Made by a program: the position numbers and the translations under genes. Source: Sodalis-like endosymbiont of Proechinophthirus fluctus (GTDB lineage Bacteria; Pseudomonadota; Gammaproteobacteria; Enterobacterales; Enterobacteriaceae). Taken from it: a stretch of DNA of 16,766 bases. Numbering within the stretch: the first letter of the stretch is position 1; the number at the start of each line of letters is the position of its first letter. This document shows, in pieces, positions 1-8,641 of the stretch. The notes beneath the pieces are model-generated. The model did not search any database and had not been told where the DNA came from. It worked only from the letters and a program-made list of their open reading frames with translations. The stretch covers positions 14,363 to 31,128 of the forward strand of contig NZ_LECR01000030.1 of assembly GCF_001602625.1 (NCBI RefSeq), in the 5' to 3' direction.

Positions 1-215
1 TTTCTCGACCGCCGCCAGTTCCGCTCTCTATAATCGCCAGAGGTAGGCGCGCTCCTGGGTGCGTAGGGTGTCGACGTTCTCACACGACGCGGCAGCGCCA
101 GGGCAGCAAACGCTTCGCGCGGAATGGAGCTGGGCATTGTTCCACCTTTTAGATCCAGTAGACGAATGTCCAGCGTAGCGCAAAAAATCTTCCAGAAAGC
201 GAGCCAGTAGTATAA
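1..215 (-). pseudogene. pepD: pepD remnant (aminoacyl-histidine dipeptidase), truncated by window edge
   Basis: PepD is a cytosolic zinc dipeptidase that cleaves Xaa-His dipeptides such as carnosine. On the minus strand three pieces in different frames match its middle region: LARFLEDF (about 187-210), then IRLLDLKGGTMPSSIPREAF with the family's (N/K)GGT...IPREAF signature, then RAELAAVEK at the window edge. At least two frameshifts separate the pieces, so the gene is dead. The metal-binding N-terminal part is not recognisable upstream (216-330), and the C-terminal part lies beyond position 1. Family assignment rests on remembered E. coli PepD sequence around LIDFNGGTLRNAIPREAF. Confidence 0.72.
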
Positions 216-329
216 TTTCAGCCAGTAACCAAGCCGGGACATGACAAGGGTATTGTGAGTTTTTTCTGGTCATAGCGGTATTTAGCTGCACTGGTAGTGA
301 GGGGATACCCCTGCATTTGCCGCCAAGCT

Positions 330-941
330 ATCGGATGTCTGCGCCGCTGTCGGTAGATGATCTACCAAGCTAGGTAATCCACTTGAAGCTTAAACACATT
401 AAACAGGACCCTACCGACTGTGTGGCGGCGCTAACGCGCGCTCAGGCGGCGGGGTGTATTACCTTTCGCCAGTAGCGCTCAACCGAAGGGATTATCCGCT
501 CGATAACTCAGTCTGAGTGATGCAGTTTGTGCCGATTGCATTGAGCGCGAGCTTTTTCGCCATTTATTCGCTGGTGTTAAGTAGTACGATGTTTGTAGGA
601 CAGGCGGCCGCATCTGAGGCGAAAATGCAATTGGGTAAGCGCCTAGTGCGTATTGACCATGTCGGCAGCTTTTCCCGCCGCAACATCACCCGTGCCGAAG
701 GCCAGTGCAGTGGACACGCCAGCGTAGATGTTCTGGACGTGGCCGATTTTAGATTTAGCGATGGCGGCCTTTTAACTCGGCGCCGATTACCACCGTCAGA
801 ACGACAGCGGATGTTTTCTCTGCGCACTCTGTTCAGCGCCAGCAACGCCTATTTATGGCAACGCGCTTGGATCTGTGTTATAATGCAGCCCGCCCCGGCC
901 ATTTTAATTTGGGTATGTGCAGTCTTGATCTATGTCGCTGA
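330..941 (+). pseudogene. Extensin-like C-terminal domain protein, broken
   Basis: The remnant reads in several frames as the extensin-like_C family (PF06904 type). These proteins are usually exported and have a D-Ala-D-Ala-carboxypeptidase-like fold; their role is poorly known. Visible pieces are LKHIKQDPTDCVAALTRAQA near 387, then a stretch with VMQFVPIALSASF and KRLVRIDHVGSFSRRNI, then GHASVDVLDVADFRFSDG, where SEHA..ANA.DVA.F is the family signature, and finally YNAARPGHFNLGMCSLDLCR ending at TGA 939-941. Stops occur near 470 and 515, and frameshifts near 490 and 870. The family's conserved cysteine after SY is Arg here and the E of SEHA is Gly. The longest open stretch (517-1035) overruns the true end because of a late frameshift. 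Confidence 0.75.
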
Positions 942-1079
942 CCGCAGAGGTAAAGAGTTAGTGAAGGCTCTGCGCGGCCCGCACCGCTTCTATTGGTCCA
1001 CTGTATATCGGTTCCGGCTCAGATGCCGCCGGTAACAATCACAACGCGGGAAATTCATGCAGGTTGGGAAGAAAAAACC

Positions 1080-3161
1080 ATGTCCTGTCGAACGCCTATT
1101 GAGTGCTACCGTAACATCGGTATCCAGTGCTCACATCGATGCCGGTAAAACCACTAAAAAAGAACGTATTCTGTTTTTTACCGACGTAAACCATAAAAAT
1201 TGGCGAGGTGCACGGCCGCCGCCCCACGATGGACTGGATGGAGCATTAACGGGGAATTACCATTACCTCCTCCGCTACCATTGCCTATTAGCAAGGGATA
1301 GCCAGCGATTTTCGGCATACTATATCAATATTATTGATACCCTTGGATATGTGGATTTTGCCATCGAGGTAGAGCCCTCTGTGCGGGTATTGGATGACGC
1401 GGTGATGACCTATGATGCCGTGGGTGGTTGTATAGTCATAATTGAAATGGTATGGCGCCAGGCTGATAAATATCGCGTTCCGTGCATCGCTTTCGTCAAT
1501 AAAATTAACCACACCGGAGCGGGCTTTGAACAGCTCAAGGATATCACGGCGCCGGTACTAATTCCGGTCGGGGCGTGAGGAAGTATTTCCAGGGCGTGGT
1601 GGATTTGGTGAAAAATGAAGATGATCGTTTGGGACGAAACTAGACTGGGGATCATTACCTATGACGCCATCCCGGCCGATCTATAGCCGCTGGCCAAAAT
1701 TTGGCATAACTGCATGGCAGAAGCAGAGCTGCCGAAGTCAATGAAGTGTTGCTAGAAAAATACTTTAATGGTGATCCTCTTAAGCGAGCACGAGCTGAAA
1801 GCGGAGCCGCTGGCAGCAGACGATCGCTAATGAGATCGTGTGCCGATGCTATGCGGCAGTGCATTTAAAAATAAAGGCGTGCAGGCGTTGCTGGATGCGG
1901 TAGTGGATTACTTGCTGTCGCTGGTGGGTGTGCGTGCGATAAGTGGCCATGGCAAGGTGGACTACGAAGCGGTGGCGTGTCACGCCGGCGACAGTGAGCT
2001 GTTTTCCACGCTGGCGTTCAAAATCATGACTGATTCCTTATCATGACTGATTCCTTTTTCTGGTAATTGATTTTCATTCGCGTCTATTCCAGTGTCGCTA
2101 GTACCGGCGATACAATTTACAGCCCAAAAAAAGAACGCCTTGAGCGGCGGCTGCTGCAAATGCATGCCAACAAATGCAAGGATATTAAAGAGGTGCGCCC
2201 CGGGGCGACATTATCGCTACCGTCGGGATGAAAGATATGACCACTGGTGATACGCTAAGCGTCCGGCGCAAGCTATTATTCTGAAAAACATATTGTTCCC
2301 CAAGCTGCTCATTTCGTAAGCTATCGAGCCGAAAACGAAAGGCGATCAGGAAAAATGGGTATCGCCCTTGATCGTCTGATTCAGGAGGATCCATCGCTTC
2401 GTGTGCGTACCGAATACTGTCAAACGATTATTTCGGGATAGGCTAGCTGTATCTAGAAATACTGATGGATCGCCTGCGTCATAAATTTAATTTGGAGGTC
2501 TCTGTTGGGAAACATCAGGTGATTTACCGGGAAACCATTACCTAAAGCATCGAGTCGGTGGAAGGCAAATTTGTCAAACAATCTGGTGGCCGGGGGACAA
2601 TATGGGAATGTGGTGTTGAATTTGACGCCGTAGCCTGTCGGTCATGGCTATTCTTTTTTGATACATTAAGGGCGATGTGGTACCGAGGGAGTGGTATATC
2701 CCGGCCGTGAATAAAGGTATCCAAAAAAACCCTGGTAACCGGCGTGCTCGGCAGTTTATACCGGGTGGTAGATGTAAAAGTAGCGCTGATATTTGGTTCC
2801 ATTATGTGGACTTCAATGAAAAAGCGTTTCGCATGGCGGCATCGATGGCCTTCAAGGAGGGTATGCGCCGAGCATTTCCGTGCTTCTGGAGTCGATGATA
2901 GCAGTGGAGGTCGAGACGGCGGAGGAATTTATGGGCAATGTGATAAGGATCTCTCCTCATGGCGCGGTACGGTGCAGAGGAATGTAAGATGTCATCGGCA
3001 GTAAACTTATCTGCGCCAAGGTGCCGCTGGCCGAGATGTTCGGCTTATTCTACCATATTGCGCTCGATGTCCCAAGAGAGCGCGACTTATATAATGGAGT
3101 TTAAGTACTATGCCGCGACCTACCGCGGCGGGCTGCCGATGAGATAATTAAGGCACGATAG
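1080..3161 (+). pseudogene. Second elongation factor G gene (fusA2-type), heavily degraded
   Basis: EF-G is the translocation GTPase of the ribosome. The remnant starts at ATG 1080 (SCRTPIECYRNIGI), shifts frame at about 1130 into SAHIDAGKTT (G1 P-loop), and continues with DTLGYVDF (altered DTPGHVDF, G3), AFVNKIN (G4 NKxD altered), [16 protein letters not shown], then domain II-V pieces: [63 protein letters not shown] and ADEIIKAR ending at TAG 3159-3161. There are more than ten frameshifts or stops, including a 17-bp tandem duplication at 2023-2056. Domain IV/V wording ([34 protein letters not shown]) is closer to FusA2 or pseudomonad EF-G than to E. coli FusA (VVDMGIRL, AASIAFKEGFKKA). It also sits outside the usual rpsL-rpsG-fusA-tuf operon, so I infer a lost paralog. 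Confidence 0.88.
2023..2056 (+). repeat. 17-bp perfect tandem duplication inside the EF-G pseudogene
   Basis: The 17-mer ATCATGACTGATTCCTT occurs twice head to tail at 2023-2039 and 2040-2056. It falls in the AFKI(M/A)TD segment of EF-G domain II. As 17 is not a multiple of three it shifts the frame and brings a stop just downstream. It looks like a slippage event after the gene lost function, or the event that killed it. Confidence 0.95.
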
Positions 3162-3292
3162 CGCCAAGGGCCGCGCCACGGTTGCTACCTGGCCCGTGAG
3201 GAGCTTGGTAGCGCCTTGTGCGCCTGGCTTAACTTTATAAGTTTGCCGTCTGCGGCATGCGCGGTGCGTCCTTCCTGCAAAGAGGCCAACTC

Positions 3293-3325
3293 GCCAGGCC
3301 GTGTTGATTATCGTCACGGCCTGGC
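3293..3325. terminator. 11-bp perfect hairpin between two convergent pseudogenes
   Basis: GCCAGGCCGTG at 3293-3303 is the exact reverse complement of CACGGCCTGGC at 3315-3325, with an 11-nt spacer. It lies between the 3' ends of the EF-G remnant (+) and the DUF2076 remnant (-), where a bidirectional terminator is expected. There is no clean U-run on either side and the loop is long, so termination is inferred from position. The rest of 3162-3389 holds nothing I can recognise. Confidence 0.45.
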
Positions 3326-3389
3326 ACTTTCGTATTGAAGCTGTCTGTCTGTCAATTTCGGCAATCAGCCTGTCCGTTGATCTAGGCAA

Positions 3390-4125
3390 TCAGGTAAAGT
3401 CACCATCGTCATTGCTAAAATCGTCAGCACCGAAATCGTTATAATCTGTATTTTTTCCGTTATCCGTTTGATCAAAAAATGGCTGTCGGAGATATTATTG
3501 AGCGTATCGAGATTATCATAGTTAAGATATTTATTTAATAGGGTATCTATAGCGCATGAAAGCGATGTGGTGAGATTATCGATAATGTTAACAATTTCTT
3601 GCGACGCGGAACAATGGAATATATTATAGTGAGTATATTGCCCAGCACCACCCCTGCCCGCAACGCCAGCAACCGTTTTTGTAGCGCGCTGGACAGAAAA
3701 CTTCCACCACGCGGAGCATTATACGGCTGCGCATAATCGCTGTGGCCTGCCAGTGGATGCTGCGGGGAAAGGGACCAAGAGGAAGCCCCTGACTGCTGAA
3801 GCGGTTGACTGCCCTATATCGGTGCCTCCTGTGGCTGGGTGACACTCGCTGAACAGTACGCTGAGAAAACCGGCGCCGCTCTGCTGAGCATCCCGTCTTC
3901 AATTATGCCACTTTATTTTGCAGTTACTGCACTTGCTGACCAAGCTGGTGCAGTGCGGTCTCTTGAATCAAGATAGATTGTGTCATACAACAAGGGGACG
4001 CAGGTTGTTGCTGAACAAAACCCTGAATATCTGTCCACTCCAACATCGCGAGGACCTGCTCTTCGCTCCTTCTGCTTCAGACGTTGAAGCAGGCCTTCGA
4101 TAAGACGTTACTCTTTAGATTGCAT
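3390..4125 (-). pseudogene. DUF2076 family protein (periplasmic ligand-binding sensor-like), broken
   Basis: Read on the minus strand from ATG 4125 the pieces line up end to end with DUF2076 proteins of enterobacteria. The N-terminus MQSKE(stop)RLIEGLLQRLK matches MQ.EEQRLIDGLF.RLK, followed by SPCCMTQSILIQETALHQLG for the family's AAPYYMAQTILIQE segment. A Gly/Pro-rich middle is scrambled (SGAGFLSVLFSE), and RGGSFLSSALQK and LRAGVVLGNILT match RGGGFL..ALQTAAGVAGGVVLGNML. The acidic tail NYDNLDTLNN and NDFGADDFSNDDGDF ends at TGA (3392-3390). In-frame stops and at least four frameshifts are present, including a stop at codon 6. The function of the family is not established. Confidence 0.82.
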
Positions 4126-4363
4126 AAGTCAGATTTCCATCGATGGTGTGCCAAAGTGAGACTGCCACGACCTATCTTTAAATTTAGCCCTATCCTTGCC
4201 GAGGCGGAAAGGCCTCTGCGTGAAGGTTTATGGGGAATTGTTACTAGTTGGCACCTGAGGCGGGACACTAACTCCCCGACCGACGCGAGAGGAGTAAACT
4301 GTCATCTTTGTTCTATCATTACCGGCAAGTAGCTGCTAATTTTGCCGCTAGAGAGTGTTTATT
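4126..4363. other. Unassigned spacer between divergent pseudogenes DUF2076 and queH
   Basis: These 238 bases lie between the start of the DUF2076 remnant (-) and the start of the queH remnant (+), so both lost promoters should be here. An open stretch (4084-4332, +) shows no similarity I know and is probably chance. I see no confident -35/-10 pair or operator. Confidence 0.4.
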
Positions 4364-4775
4364 ATGGCTCATTTTGCCGCCCAACCTTAACAATTTCCCA
4401 ACGGGGCTGACAAACTGCTGCTTTATTAATGTTGCGCCCCGTGCTCGGGAGAGGTAATGGAGGCGGATCACTGCTTTGGGCATTGATTATACGATTTTCT
4501 TCTATAACCCCAATATCCACCCGCAGCGGGAATATCTGATCCGCAAGGAAGAGAATATTCGTTTTGCGGAGAAGCATCAGGTTCCGTTTGTCGATGCTGA
4601 TTACGACAGCAACAACTAGTTTACCCGCGCCAAAGATATGGAACAGGAACCATAGTGGGGCATCCGCTGCACCATGTGTTTCGATATGCGTTTTGAACGT
4701 ACCGCGCCGCTCTTCGCCGCTGAAAATAGTTTCAGCGTGATTTCTAGCTCGCTCGGTATTTCCCGCTGGACGGCA
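4364..4775 (+). pseudogene. queH: queH remnant (epoxyqueuosine reductase, non-cobalamin type)
   Basis: QueH reduces epoxyqueuosine to queuosine in tRNA and is an Fe-S/metal enzyme unrelated to QueG. The remnant begins at ATG 4364 with MAHFAAQP(stop)QFPNGADKLLL, then [12 protein letters not shown] (the vicinal-Cys CxxC signature of the family), [54 protein letters not shown] (second Cys pair) and [11 protein letters not shown]. Stops stand at codon 9, before CCAPC, after DSNN and before WGIRC; a frameshift lies before the IFFYNPN segment. Homology fades after ISRW at about 4770, so the C-terminal third, including the CGC.YSLRDTN motif, is missing. The surviving text is close to enterobacterial QueH, so decay looks recent. 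Confidence 0.88.
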
Positions 4776-5160
4776 ATCTACCCACATTGAACAATGGCGC
4801 GCGGCGCAGCAGCACGGGCAATGTCGCCGTCGGCGCGATGATGGATAAACCACAACCATATGACGCCGTTTCTTTTTTTGAACTCAGCATCAAGGCTTCC
4901 TCTATAAAATATATGGGCCCATGCACCCAAATGAGACCAGCAGGAAATTATCATGAGACCAGCAGGAAATTATCGGCGTGCCGGATGAGGATAACTTCGT
5001 TTCTCTGTATGACTTAAACGATAATCTAGTGGTGGCCGCCCACCGGATGCGTAAGACCGGCGTACTGTTGATTAACATAGGAGAAAAACTTGGTATTGCT
5101 AAGGCATAGCTAATCGTCGCCGACACCTATGAAGCGAAAAGATGACTGCGCATCAGCGCC
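4776..5160 (+). pseudogene. Unrecognised protein remnant joined to the queH remnant
   Basis: After queH similarity stops, the + strand reads protein-like text in two frames: VAVGAMMDKPQPYDAVSFFE and IKASSIKYMGP, then past a tandem duplication GVPDEDNFVSLYDLNDNLVV, AAHRMRKTGVLLINIGEKLG and IAKA(stop)LIVADTYEAKR. The lack of stops, the balanced composition and the way the two frames join across the duplication argue for a real former gene. I do not recognise the family. It could be the end of a gene whose 5' part was deleted together with the queH 3' end. Confidence 0.5.
4931..4974 (+). repeat. 22-bp perfect tandem duplication
   Basis: The 22-base unit beginning ATGAGACCAGCAGG is present at 4931-4952 and again, without change, at 4953-4974. 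It shifts the frame by one between the two readable halves of the unrecognised remnant. With one copy removed the two halves read closer to a single frame. Confidence 0.95.
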
Positions 5161-5372
5161 ATAGTGGCAATGCCTGCAGTCGTTTCGGCTCCGATTCTCT
5201 TTATGGTAGCGCAAAATTTTACTGGTAAACATGTGTGCCGCTAGAGGTCGATGATATGATGCGCTGCCGGCACATAACAGGGCGGCGACTTTCCTGCTTC
5301 ATCCTGCTCCGGCCCAGGGACGGTGAATATTCTCATCCTCTATTTTCAGGTAAAGAAAAGGACAGATAAGCA
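5161..5372 (+). promoter_or_regulatory. Leader region of aroL
   Basis: This stretch separates the dead remnant from aroL and should hold its promoter. A purine-rich Shine-Dalgarno (AAAAGGACAG) sits just before ATG 5373. A palindrome TTTACTGGTAAA lies around 5220 but lacks the 6-base spacing of a TyrR box (TGTAAA-N6-TTTACA). I could not fix a -35/-10 pair with confidence. Confidence 0.35.
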
Positions 5373-5897
5373 ATGACACAACCCCTATTTATGGTTGGTG
5401 CGCGCGGATGCGGCAAGACCACGGTAGGTCAGACATTAGCGCGGGTATTGGGATGTGCATTTACCGATACCGACGAGATGTTGTGGCGGTCTAACGGCAA
5501 GACTGTGGCAGATATTGTCGCTGAAGAAGGCTGGATGGGCTTTCGGGCAAGGGAGAGTGAAATCCTGGCAAGCGTTACACAAGGGCAAACTGTGGTGGCT
5601 ACGGGTGGCGGTATTATTTTATCGGCGGCTAACCGACGTTTCATTCGCGCGCGCGGCACCGTCGTGTATCTAAACGTGTCGGCGCAGGAGCTTGCGCGCC
5701 GTCTACAGGCATACCCCGAGGAGGCACAGCGGCCCAGTTTGACGGGGAAACCGATGATTGAAGAAATCGCTGAAGTGCTAGCCACACGTGAAAAACTCTA
5801 TCAAGAAGCGGCACACCATATAGTAGACGCCAGTCAGGCGCCCGACGATGTGGTCTATACCATTTTACAACAGCTTTCATCAGCGATTAGCGATTAA
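5373..5897 (+). CDS. aroL: Shikimate kinase II
   Basis: AroL phosphorylates shikimate at the 3-hydroxyl using ATP, the fifth step of the shikimate pathway to chorismate and aromatic amino acids, in the cytosol. The 174-residue product has the same length as E. coli AroL. It keeps the Walker A loop GARGCGKTT (9-17), DTD at 32-34 for Mg and shikimate, R58 in GFRARE, the GGG shikimate loop at 78-80, the LID arginine R120 in RPSLTGKP, and R139 near the base-binding region. ATG 5373 is preceded by AAGGA about 12 bases upstream. It is the only intact gene in the left 9 kb. The 3' end overlaps the convergent rdgC remnant by 18 bases. No TyrR or TrpR box is convincing in the leader. Confidence 0.97.
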   Translation: MTQPLFMVGARGCGKTTVGQTLARVLGCAFTDTDEMLWRSNGKTVADIVAEEGWMGFRARESEILASVTQGQTVVATGGGIILSAANRRFIRARGTVVYLNVSAQELARRLQAYPEEAQRPSLTGKPMIEEIAEVLATREKLYQEAAHHIVDASQAPDDVVYTILQQLSSAISD

Positions 5898-6772
5898 GGC
5901 CACCAATTCACTAATCATGAGCATAAAATCGGCATCGAAACTGGCGGCGAAATCGCCGCAATCTGTATCATTATTCTGCTCGCATAGCGTATCGGCGAAT
6001 TTCACCCGTTTAACCGTGCCATCATCGCCCAATAAAAACTGCGCTCGCTCCCGCCAATCCAGCACCAGCTTGGTCACCAGTTTACCTGCCTCGATCGATA
6101 TGTACTGCGATTTTGTTGCTGGACAAATCCTGCTTTTTGCAGTGAACGATGCCGCTTTCTTCCAGTAGCGCTTTCAGCTCAGCATCATCTTGAATAGCGA
6201 AGCCGGCGGCGGGATCGCTGCTGCGTACCCATCCGGATAGAGTCATTTCAATCGGTTTTTCCATGGTCAGCTGCAACCCAACCGGCAACGAGCCGATAGA
6301 TTTTCGCAGCAGCGCCAGGCAATCTTTCGCTTTTTTTTGGCGCTGACGACGTAGACTAGCACCAAATTGTTGACAGGATATCCAGCCACAATAACGTTTG
6401 ACCAAAATGGCTGAAGGCGTGAGGGCATCAGAGTGTGCAGTACTTTGTTCTTTCTTGAGCGCGTTCTTTTCTATTCTACGCAGTTTCCGGCTTTGTTCAT
6501 ATTCAAGTTTGTCGATTTTTCTCTGCAGCTCACTTCCTCACCGGAGGATATTAGAATTTTTCTTCCTTATGGTGCAGGCACAACAGGACATATTCTGATA
6601 TCGCGCGAGTCAGCACGTCGCTTTTGGCGCCCATGGAAGGAACCCAGTTAGATTTCTCCATATCCTGACTGCCACAGGGTATGAAGTCGGATAACTGCTG
6701 TTTGATTTGCTCTACCAACAGCTCGACTGGTCGGTTCAAATGGTAAGTTATGACATTATTAAACTATAAATA
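5880..6772 (-). pseudogene. rdgC: rdgC remnant (recombination-associated protein)
   Basis: RdgC is a ring-shaped DNA-binding protein that limits RecA activity. Read on the minus strand the order of the E. coli protein is preserved: NNVITYHLNRPVELLVEQIK, FIPCGSQDMEKSNWVPSMGA, a middle KIDKLEYEQSRKLRRIEKNA, KKAKDCLALLRKSIGSLPVG, EKPIEMTLSGWVRSSDPAAG, KKQDLSS, then [20 protein letters not shown] and [15 protein letters not shown]. The start codon is gone, the usual Trp codon in MLWFKN is TAG (6766-6764), frameshifts occur near 6550, 6390 and 6080, and the protein would stop at ALIANR (TGA 5882-5880), short of the usual GLGGEAQR-like end. The preserved text suggests recent inactivation. Confidence 0.93.
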
Positions 6773-7162
6773 ATAGATATCCATTATCTGACGTACCTCC
6801 AGCGCGATTTGCCAAAAAATGCAGCGCGTATGATAATAATGAATTGCAGGCGGCTTCTTCTGGAAAAAAGCGTACAATAGTTATCCGTATTTGACGTTTT
6901 TGGGGTGTGGTATGTAACGGGTGAAGTAGGCACTACGTGCGTGCAACCTTCTATGCTATAGGATAAAAACATGGGCTTGGTATGCCGGAAACGCATCCCA
7001 GAGAGGGTGGCGATAGACGCTTGCCGAGTAGCGGCACCAAAGGTGATTGCGCCCGTTTATCGGCATCAAAAATTAATAATTATATTAAATATATATTAAC
7101 TTAATAGCGTAGCATCATTCTAATTTGCAAAAAATAAAGAAGTTAGTTTATGGAGATGCAGG
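6773..7162. other. Spacer with a possible mak 5' fragment and an AT-rich block
   Basis: No intact gene is visible in these 390 bases. At about 7004-7050 the + strand reads RVAIDACRVAAPKVIA and, one frame over, GTK, which together resemble the fructokinase N-terminus MRIGIDLGGTK..VIAL. If real, this is the 5' end of mak, which in E. coli starts just upstream of the divergent rdgC. Positions 7068-7105 are almost pure A/T (ATTAATAATTATATTAAATA), just before the membrane-protein remnant, and may have been its promoter. Confidence 0.3.
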
Positions 7163-7990
7163 ATGTGGTGGCCATCTGCGCCAACCGAGTGTCATGAGGG
7201 ATCACTTTTCAGTGGCGTTCTTACGGCGTTCTCTATTTCACTCTTGCTTAGCGCTAATTAGTAGCGCACTGGGATTTAGCATGGTCGCTCCCTGAGCGCA
7301 GTGGACAGAGTCGCTGGCAATATTGTCACGGTGGTGGGAAATAATAGCGATGAATTAGCAGGGCATTAAATAATGGTTTGGGGAAATTAACCTGGACGAT
7401 TTTTTCCCACTAATATATCGCCAAAAAATATCACCGGTGCGCTGCAAAACAGAGAAGAAGCGCTGCATCCCGACTATCTCCAGCACCAGCTTAAGAAAAT
7501 ACACGCGGAAGTCAGCCAAGGCGGTCGCCGAGGCGATGCACGCCCCTGACCCCTGAGCGCAGCGAGCAGATTGTGGCGGCGCTGGCTGAGCGGTTGAATC
7601 AGCGCATGGATACTGTGACCGGAGATACTAAGCGAGACGACCGTGCATCAGGCGCTGCCAAGCCAATAGTAATTGTACCCTGACGCCGGAGGCGCTAAGT
7701 CAAGCTACCGATAATGTGATGCGTGATAAACAGCAGGCGGCAGAAACGATAAAACAACGGATCGATACACCTAAGTAGAATATCAGCCATGCGCGGGAAG
7801 ATTTGAAGAGCTAGCGCAAGGAAATCAAACAGTGTGCCAATAAGGCCGCTGCGCTGCCGCCGGCGCTAAGTACGCGCTTTGGCTATTCATTACCCTATTG
7901 CTGGGGGCGATAGTCAGCGCCAGCAGCTGGTAGGGGGTGAGAATTAGCGAGCGCTATCATGTCCGTTCACCATGCCACCGTTGTGCGCAC
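7163..7990 (+). pseudogene. Inner-membrane protein remnant (enterobacterial 'CAP-Gly'/PhnA-like annotated family)
   Basis: From ATG 7163 the frame reads MWWPSAPTECHEGSLFSGVL, TAFSISLLLS then, after a shift, LISSALGFSMVAP. This is a first membrane segment like those of roughly 300-residue proteins with an N-terminal membrane bundle and one C-terminal helix. The soluble middle is partly readable: ALQNREEALHPDYLQHQLKK, MHAPLTPERSEQIVAALAER, ALSQATDNVMRDKQQAAETI, then ISHAREDLKS(stop)RKEIKQ (a likely coiled coil). The end is AKYALWLFITLLLGAIVSAS, a final membrane helix. Several stops and at least five frameshifts are present, and most of the second to fourth helices are missing. Family naming is from memory and the function is unknown. 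Confidence 0.62.
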
Positions 7991-8118
7991 GGATGACGGG
8001 CTCCACAAAGCTTGGCTAAAACGTTGCCCCACAGCCCCCACAGCGGGAATAGCTCAATTTTATTCTTCTTATCCTATGATGGTCCCCAAATAGCGCTCAG
8101 TGCCGCTTCTTGTCGCTT

Positions 8119-8460
8119 ATCGCTGGGCATAACTCGCTGCCATGGATGAATGAAGATGAATGGCGTATAAGGTTCTCTACTACTGCGGAAAATATGGCTG
8201 TACCGAAACACTCATCTCCAGCACTGGATTTATGCAGGATTACGAGAGGCCAAGCGGGGGCAATCACGCAGCGGCGCGGATATTTTCCATCTGTTGTCAT
8301 GTTGGTGGGCAGATGAGTAATGTCGACAGACTGTACATTCTCTGCCGACCTTAAATAGGCGCCGCCTTGGGTATTCGGCAGTGAATGCTAGACGCCGATT
8401 CTTAAGGCGGTTCATAGCGACTCTAGTGGCATGCGTAGCGTGGCATAGCTTTGGCCGTAG
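8119..8460 (+). pseudogene. mak: mak remnant (fructokinase), 3' part only
   Basis: Mak is a ROK-family kinase that makes fructose 6-phosphate from fructose. Four blocks survive in order: AGHNSLPWMNEDEWRIR (E. coli GHNPLPWMDEDELRYR), YYCGKYGCTETLISSTGFMQ (the ROK zinc motif CxCGxxGCxE, with the first Cys lost), GGQMSNVDRLY (GGGMSNVDRLY), and TPILKAVHSDSSGMRSVA then stop then LWP (GDSSGVRGAAWLWP), ending at TAG 8458-8460. The last Trp pair contains a TGG to TAG change. About 65 codons between the zinc block and GGQMSN are deleted, and the ATP-binding N-terminal half is absent or scattered (see 6773-7162). Confidence 0.88.
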
Positions 8461-8483
8461 GAAAAAAGCGTTAAACCGAGACC

Positions 8484-8547
8484 GACACCCCTGCTACCCA
8501 CACGCGGCGGTGCCTGCGGCCTGCCGCGTGTGGGTAGCAGGGGTGTC
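8484..8547. repeat. 25-bp perfect inverted repeat, 14-nt spacer
   Basis: Bases 8484-8508 (starting GACACCCCTGCTACCC) are the exact reverse complement of 8523-8547 (ending GGGTAGCAGGGGTGTC), with 14 bases between. It starts 23 bases after the mak stop and ends about 95 bases before the first readable proY residues, which is where a deletion joins these two genes compared with E. coli. There is no T-run after either arm. It could be a strong terminator, a cruciform, or a palindrome formed at the rearrangement point. Confidence 0.95.
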
Positions 8548-8641
8548 AACGGGCAGGCGGGCGGGGTGTAGTTGCTGTGGACAAAAAGGTTGCCAACTGC
8601 GTCAATAACGGGCTTGTTAACGTTGCCGTAGGTAGGCGCCC

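Noticed and set aside
3624-3902. Small protein with a CPARYKNGCWRCGQGW zinc-ribbon-like end on the minus strand
   Set aside because: It is an out-of-frame reading of the DUF2076 remnant; the neighbouring frames give RGGSFLSSALQK and VVLGNIL instead.
4362-4859. 165-residue open frame on the minus strand
   Set aside because: It is antisense to the queH remnant, has no protein-like family text, and is explained by the opposite strand.
5215-5235. TTTACTGGTAAA palindrome before aroL as a TyrR box
   Set aside because: A TyrR box needs TGTAAA-N6-TTTACA; here the half-sites have the wrong order and only two bases between them.
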